Of a DNA stretch of 36,354 nt, positions 34,565 to 36,354 are shown piece by piece. How positions within the stretch are numbered: the stretch's first letter is position 1; every line of letters starts with the position of its first letter. Source of the stretch: Mycobacterium sp. (GTDB lineage: Bacteria; Actinomycetota; Actinomycetes; Mycobacteriales; Mycobacteriaceae). The notes under the pieces were generated by a model. That model saw only the letters and a program-made list of their open reading frames with translations. It was not told the DNA's origin and ran no database searches. Both the position numbers and the translations under genes were made by a program. Location: NCBI GenBank assembly GCA_020438845.1, contig JAGQTV010000041.1:1-36354 (forward strand). Direction: 5' to 3'.

Positions 34565-36354
34565 ATGACCGCCGCGAATCGAATCAAGGTCGTTCTGCTC
34601 GACGCAGGGACCATTACTGACGGCGGGCTCGCTCGTTTGGCCCAATTCGCCTCCGAGGTCATCGTGGTCGGGGAACGCCGGCGAGGCCATGTCGTCGAGG
34701 GACTGCAGGCCAATGGCGTGAAAGTCAGTGTTGAAGAAGGCAAAGCCGACATCGAATCGGCCATACTCACCGCCGCGCGGTCCGGATCGGTCGTCGTCGT
34801 CACAGGACAACCTGCGAAGGCCGAGGCATTTGTGCGCAAGGCAGCGCACGGCGCCGCGAACGCAGTCGATCACGGTCTTCCTGCAGTCGGGGTGTACGTA
34901 ATTGGCGAGCACGAGACCGGGCCTGGAAAAGTGTTCACCGTCAGCGAGACGGGCGAGATTTCCGGCTATGAGTCGTTGTTTGCCGCTGGACTCGCCGAGC
35001 AGCTCGGCCAGGAAGTCGTCGCCGTCTCCCCACCGGGACGTATTCGCGCCGCTCGCACCGTTTCGGAGCATCCGTGGCTCGGCGGTGCCGAGAACGTCAG
35101 TGAACGGGCTCACGAAATCGCAGCGCTCGCAGGGGTGAAGTGGACGGAGCGGTCTGACCCGAGTCCGGTCAACTCCGTGATCGAGGAGTCGGGACTCGCC
35201 GCCGCAATCGTTGTCGGAGTGCTGGATGTGCCTTCCGGGCCCAAGTGGCTTGGCTCGCGACCGAAGGTGGACGGAGGTAGTCCGAGAGCCGCTGTCTCCC
35301 TGATCGACGACGCGCCATGCGACGTCATGGTGGTATTCGACGGCGTGCGCCTGACACACGAGAAGTTGTCTAAAGAGCAGGCTGCGGCAATTTTCGGGCT
35401 CGGGCTGGTCGCTACGGGCACGGCAGCTGCGGTCGCAACCCCGGCCAGCGCCATGCTCGGTCACGTCACCAAGTCGATCACGCAGCAGGCTCGTACCTAC
35501 CGCGCCGATATCGGTAACTCTGACAAAGATGATTCGTCGAGTTCTGCCGACACGAAGGACTCCAAGTCCAAGGACGGCGAACACAATTCGCGCGACACGA
35601 AGGGCTCGCAGAGCTCAGCCCATGGTGGCGCGACCAAGGCCAACAAGACGACCAAGACGACACTGTCCGCATCGGCGGGGTACGCCTCAACGCACTCAGC
35701 TCCCACTACCCGAAGCGCCCACACCGCACCACCACCGCCACCGCCACCGCCATCGCACAACAGCGGCGATGGGCTGCGTGACGGGATCGGTGGCCATGAC
35801 CCGTGGGGGCATTCGTGTGACCGTGGGCACTCAAGCCATTGCGATGACCCATCGCATTCCACCCCGACTTCTACCGGCACCGGCACATCTACGCATACTC
35901 AGCAGCCCACGGGCACCACCAACATCCAGCAGCCCACCGGCACCACCAACACCCAGCAGCCCACCGGCACCACCAACACCCATCTCACCCAGCCGCCAAC
36001 TCCGCATCCGGTGCCGGTAGCGACGCCGCATCAGGTGCCGCATCAGGTGCCGCATCAGGTGCCGCAGGCGACTCCGCAGGCCACGCCGAGCCCGATCGCG
36101 ACGCCGGTGCCGGGTGGGTTGACGCCGCATCAGGTGCCGCATCAGGTGCCGCATCAGGTGCCGCAGGCGACTCCGCAGGCGACGCCGACGCCGATCGCGA
36201 CGCCGGGTGGGTTGACGCCGCATCAGGTGCCGGACAAGACGCCGCCGTTGTTGCCGAACGAGACTCCGTATCTGGTGCCGACCGATCACGTGCCGACTCA
36301 GACCGGGCAGATCCCGGACAAGACGCCGCCGTTGTTGCCGAACGAGACTCCGTA
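34565..36354 (+). CDS. Repeat-tailed putative surface protein with internal transmembrane segment, C-terminus off window
   Basis: ATG at 34565 follows AGGAG by 5 nt; 596 codons are open to the window edge. Residues 1-270 look cytosolic and alpha/beta (KVVLLDAGTITDGG, SGSVVVVTGQPAKAEAF, AAIVVGVLDVPSG, DAPCDVMVVFDG), vaguely like two universal-stress-type folds, but I do not recognise them. Residues 273-297 form one hydrophobic segment ending in a signal-peptidase-like ASA. A Ser/Asp/Lys-rich linker follows, a run of eight prolines, and Cys-containing GHSCDRGHSSHCDD. Then come tandem repeats (QQPTGTTNT, PHQVP, DKTPPLLPNETP). This layout fits a wall-spanning stalk; the sortase signal, if any, is beyond the edge. 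N-terminal function is unknown. Confidence 0.8.
   Translation, partial: MTAANRIKVVLLDAGTITDGGLARLAQFASEVIVVGERRRGHVVEGLQANGVKVSVEEGKADIESAILTAARSGSVVVVTGQPAKAEAFVRKAAHGAANAVDHGLPAVGVYVIGEHETGPGKVFTVSETGEISGYESLFAAGLAEQLGQEVVAVSPPGRIRAARTVSEHPWLGGAENVSERAHEIAALAGVKWTERSDPSPVNSVIEESGLAAAIVVGVLDVPSGPKWLGSRPKVDGGSPRAAVSLIDDAPCDVMVVFDGVRLTHEKLSKEQAAAIFGLGLVATGTAAAVATPASAMLGHVTKSITQQARTYRADIGNSDKDDSSSSADTKDSKSKDGEHNSRDTKGSQSSAHGGATKANKTTKTTLSASAGYASTHSAPTTRSAHTAPPPPPPPPSHNSGDGLRDGIGGHDPWGHSCDRGHSSHCDDPSHSTPTSTGTGTSTHTQQPTGTTNIQQPTGTTNTQQPTGTTNTHLTQPPTPHPVPVATPHQVPHQVPHQVPQATPQATPSPIATPVPGGLTPHQVPHQVPHQVPQATPQATPTPIATPGGLTPHQVPDKTPPLLPNETPYLVPTDHVPTQTGQIPDKTPPLLPNETP
35900..35980 (+). repeat. Three tandem 27-bp repeats (QQPTGTTNT)
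   Basis: Three consecutive in-frame 27-bp units, each coding QQPTGTTN plus I or T. Copies two and three are identical and copy one differs by two bases, so the expansion looks recent. Confidence 0.9.
36023..36232 (+). repeat. Nested repeats: 12-bp PHQV units inside about 99-bp units
   Basis: A unit starting ACGCCGCATCAGGTG begins at 36023, 36122 and 36215, giving periods of 99 and 93 bp (the second lacks two codons). Each of the first two has the 12-bp CCGCATCAGGTG unit three times in tandem; the third is truncated after one. The near-identity of DNA suggests slippage or recombination. Confidence 0.9.
36231..36354 (+). repeat. 84-bp-period repeat (DKTPPLLPNETP), continuing past the edge
   Basis: A 40-bp segment from about 36231 recurs without visible change 84 bp later at the window's end, coding PDKTPPLLPNETP. 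Between the copies lies YLVPTDHVPTQTGQI. The array probably goes on beyond the window. Confidence 0.85.

Noticed and set aside
35900-36354. CRISPR-like repeat array
   Set aside because: Units are tandem without unique spacers, stay in frame and code a Pro-rich stalk.

Overview
The window looks like a chromosomal segment of a Mycobacterium, most likely an environmental Mycolicibacterium-type species. It is GC-rich with dense, often overlapping genes, many GTG starts, several apparently leaderless starts (a TANNNT hexamer 5-7 nt before the start codon), and mycobacterial gene families throughout. From memory, three blocks follow M. tuberculosis order: Rv0247c-Rv0250c (succinate dehydrogenase), Rv0262c-Rv0265c (aminoglycoside acetyltransferase, oxoprolinase subunits, iron-type binding lipoprotein) and Rv0269c-Rv0271c (LigD-type polymerase, FadD2, FadE6). 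The material between and after these blocks looks accessory. Synteny is recalled, not computed.

Region by region. 1-3374 (minus): succinate dehydrogenase operon, membrane anchor to flavoprotein to iron-sulfur subunit, the last cut by the window edge; a small conserved hypothetical gene follows at 3487-3795. 3895-7782 (minus): a unit starting from a leaderless promoter, with a siderophore-type binding lipoprotein, a queuosine-precursor-type transporter, PxpB, PxpC, then AAC(2')-I. 7872-9350 (plus): a POT-family peptide/H+ symporter. 9501-12305 (plus): a 934-residue multidomain glycosyltransferase with AT-richer codons, probably horizontally acquired. 12449-16947 (minus): aldehyde dehydrogenase, glutaryl-CoA-dehydrogenase-like and DmdC-like acyl-CoA dehydrogenases.

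17262-22933 is an aromatic-catabolism module: FAD monooxygenase, TetR regulator, FAH-family hydrolase, type I extradiol dioxygenase and an orphan Liv-type binding lipoprotein. Two nearly identical 14-bp palindromes, one between the monooxygenase and the regulator and one upstream of the dioxygenase, probably are the TetR operators. 22948-26383 (minus): LigD-type polymerase, SRPBCC protein and sulfatase, tightly coupled. The polymerase and fadD2 are divergent, with mirror-image leaderless promoters. FadE6 (two fused acyl-CoA dehydrogenase domains), an MFS transporter and a D-2-hydroxyacid dehydrogenase follow on the minus strand.

The most unusual part is 32760-36354 (plus): a class E sortase, a 51-residue one-helix membrane protein, a PrsW-type intramembrane protease and a large protein with a cytosolic-looking N-terminal domain, one transmembrane segment and a proline-rich tandem-repeat tail that runs off the window. 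I read this as a possible surface-anchoring and intramembrane-proteolysis module; this is inference. No tRNA, rRNA, CRISPR array, transposase or integrase was seen.
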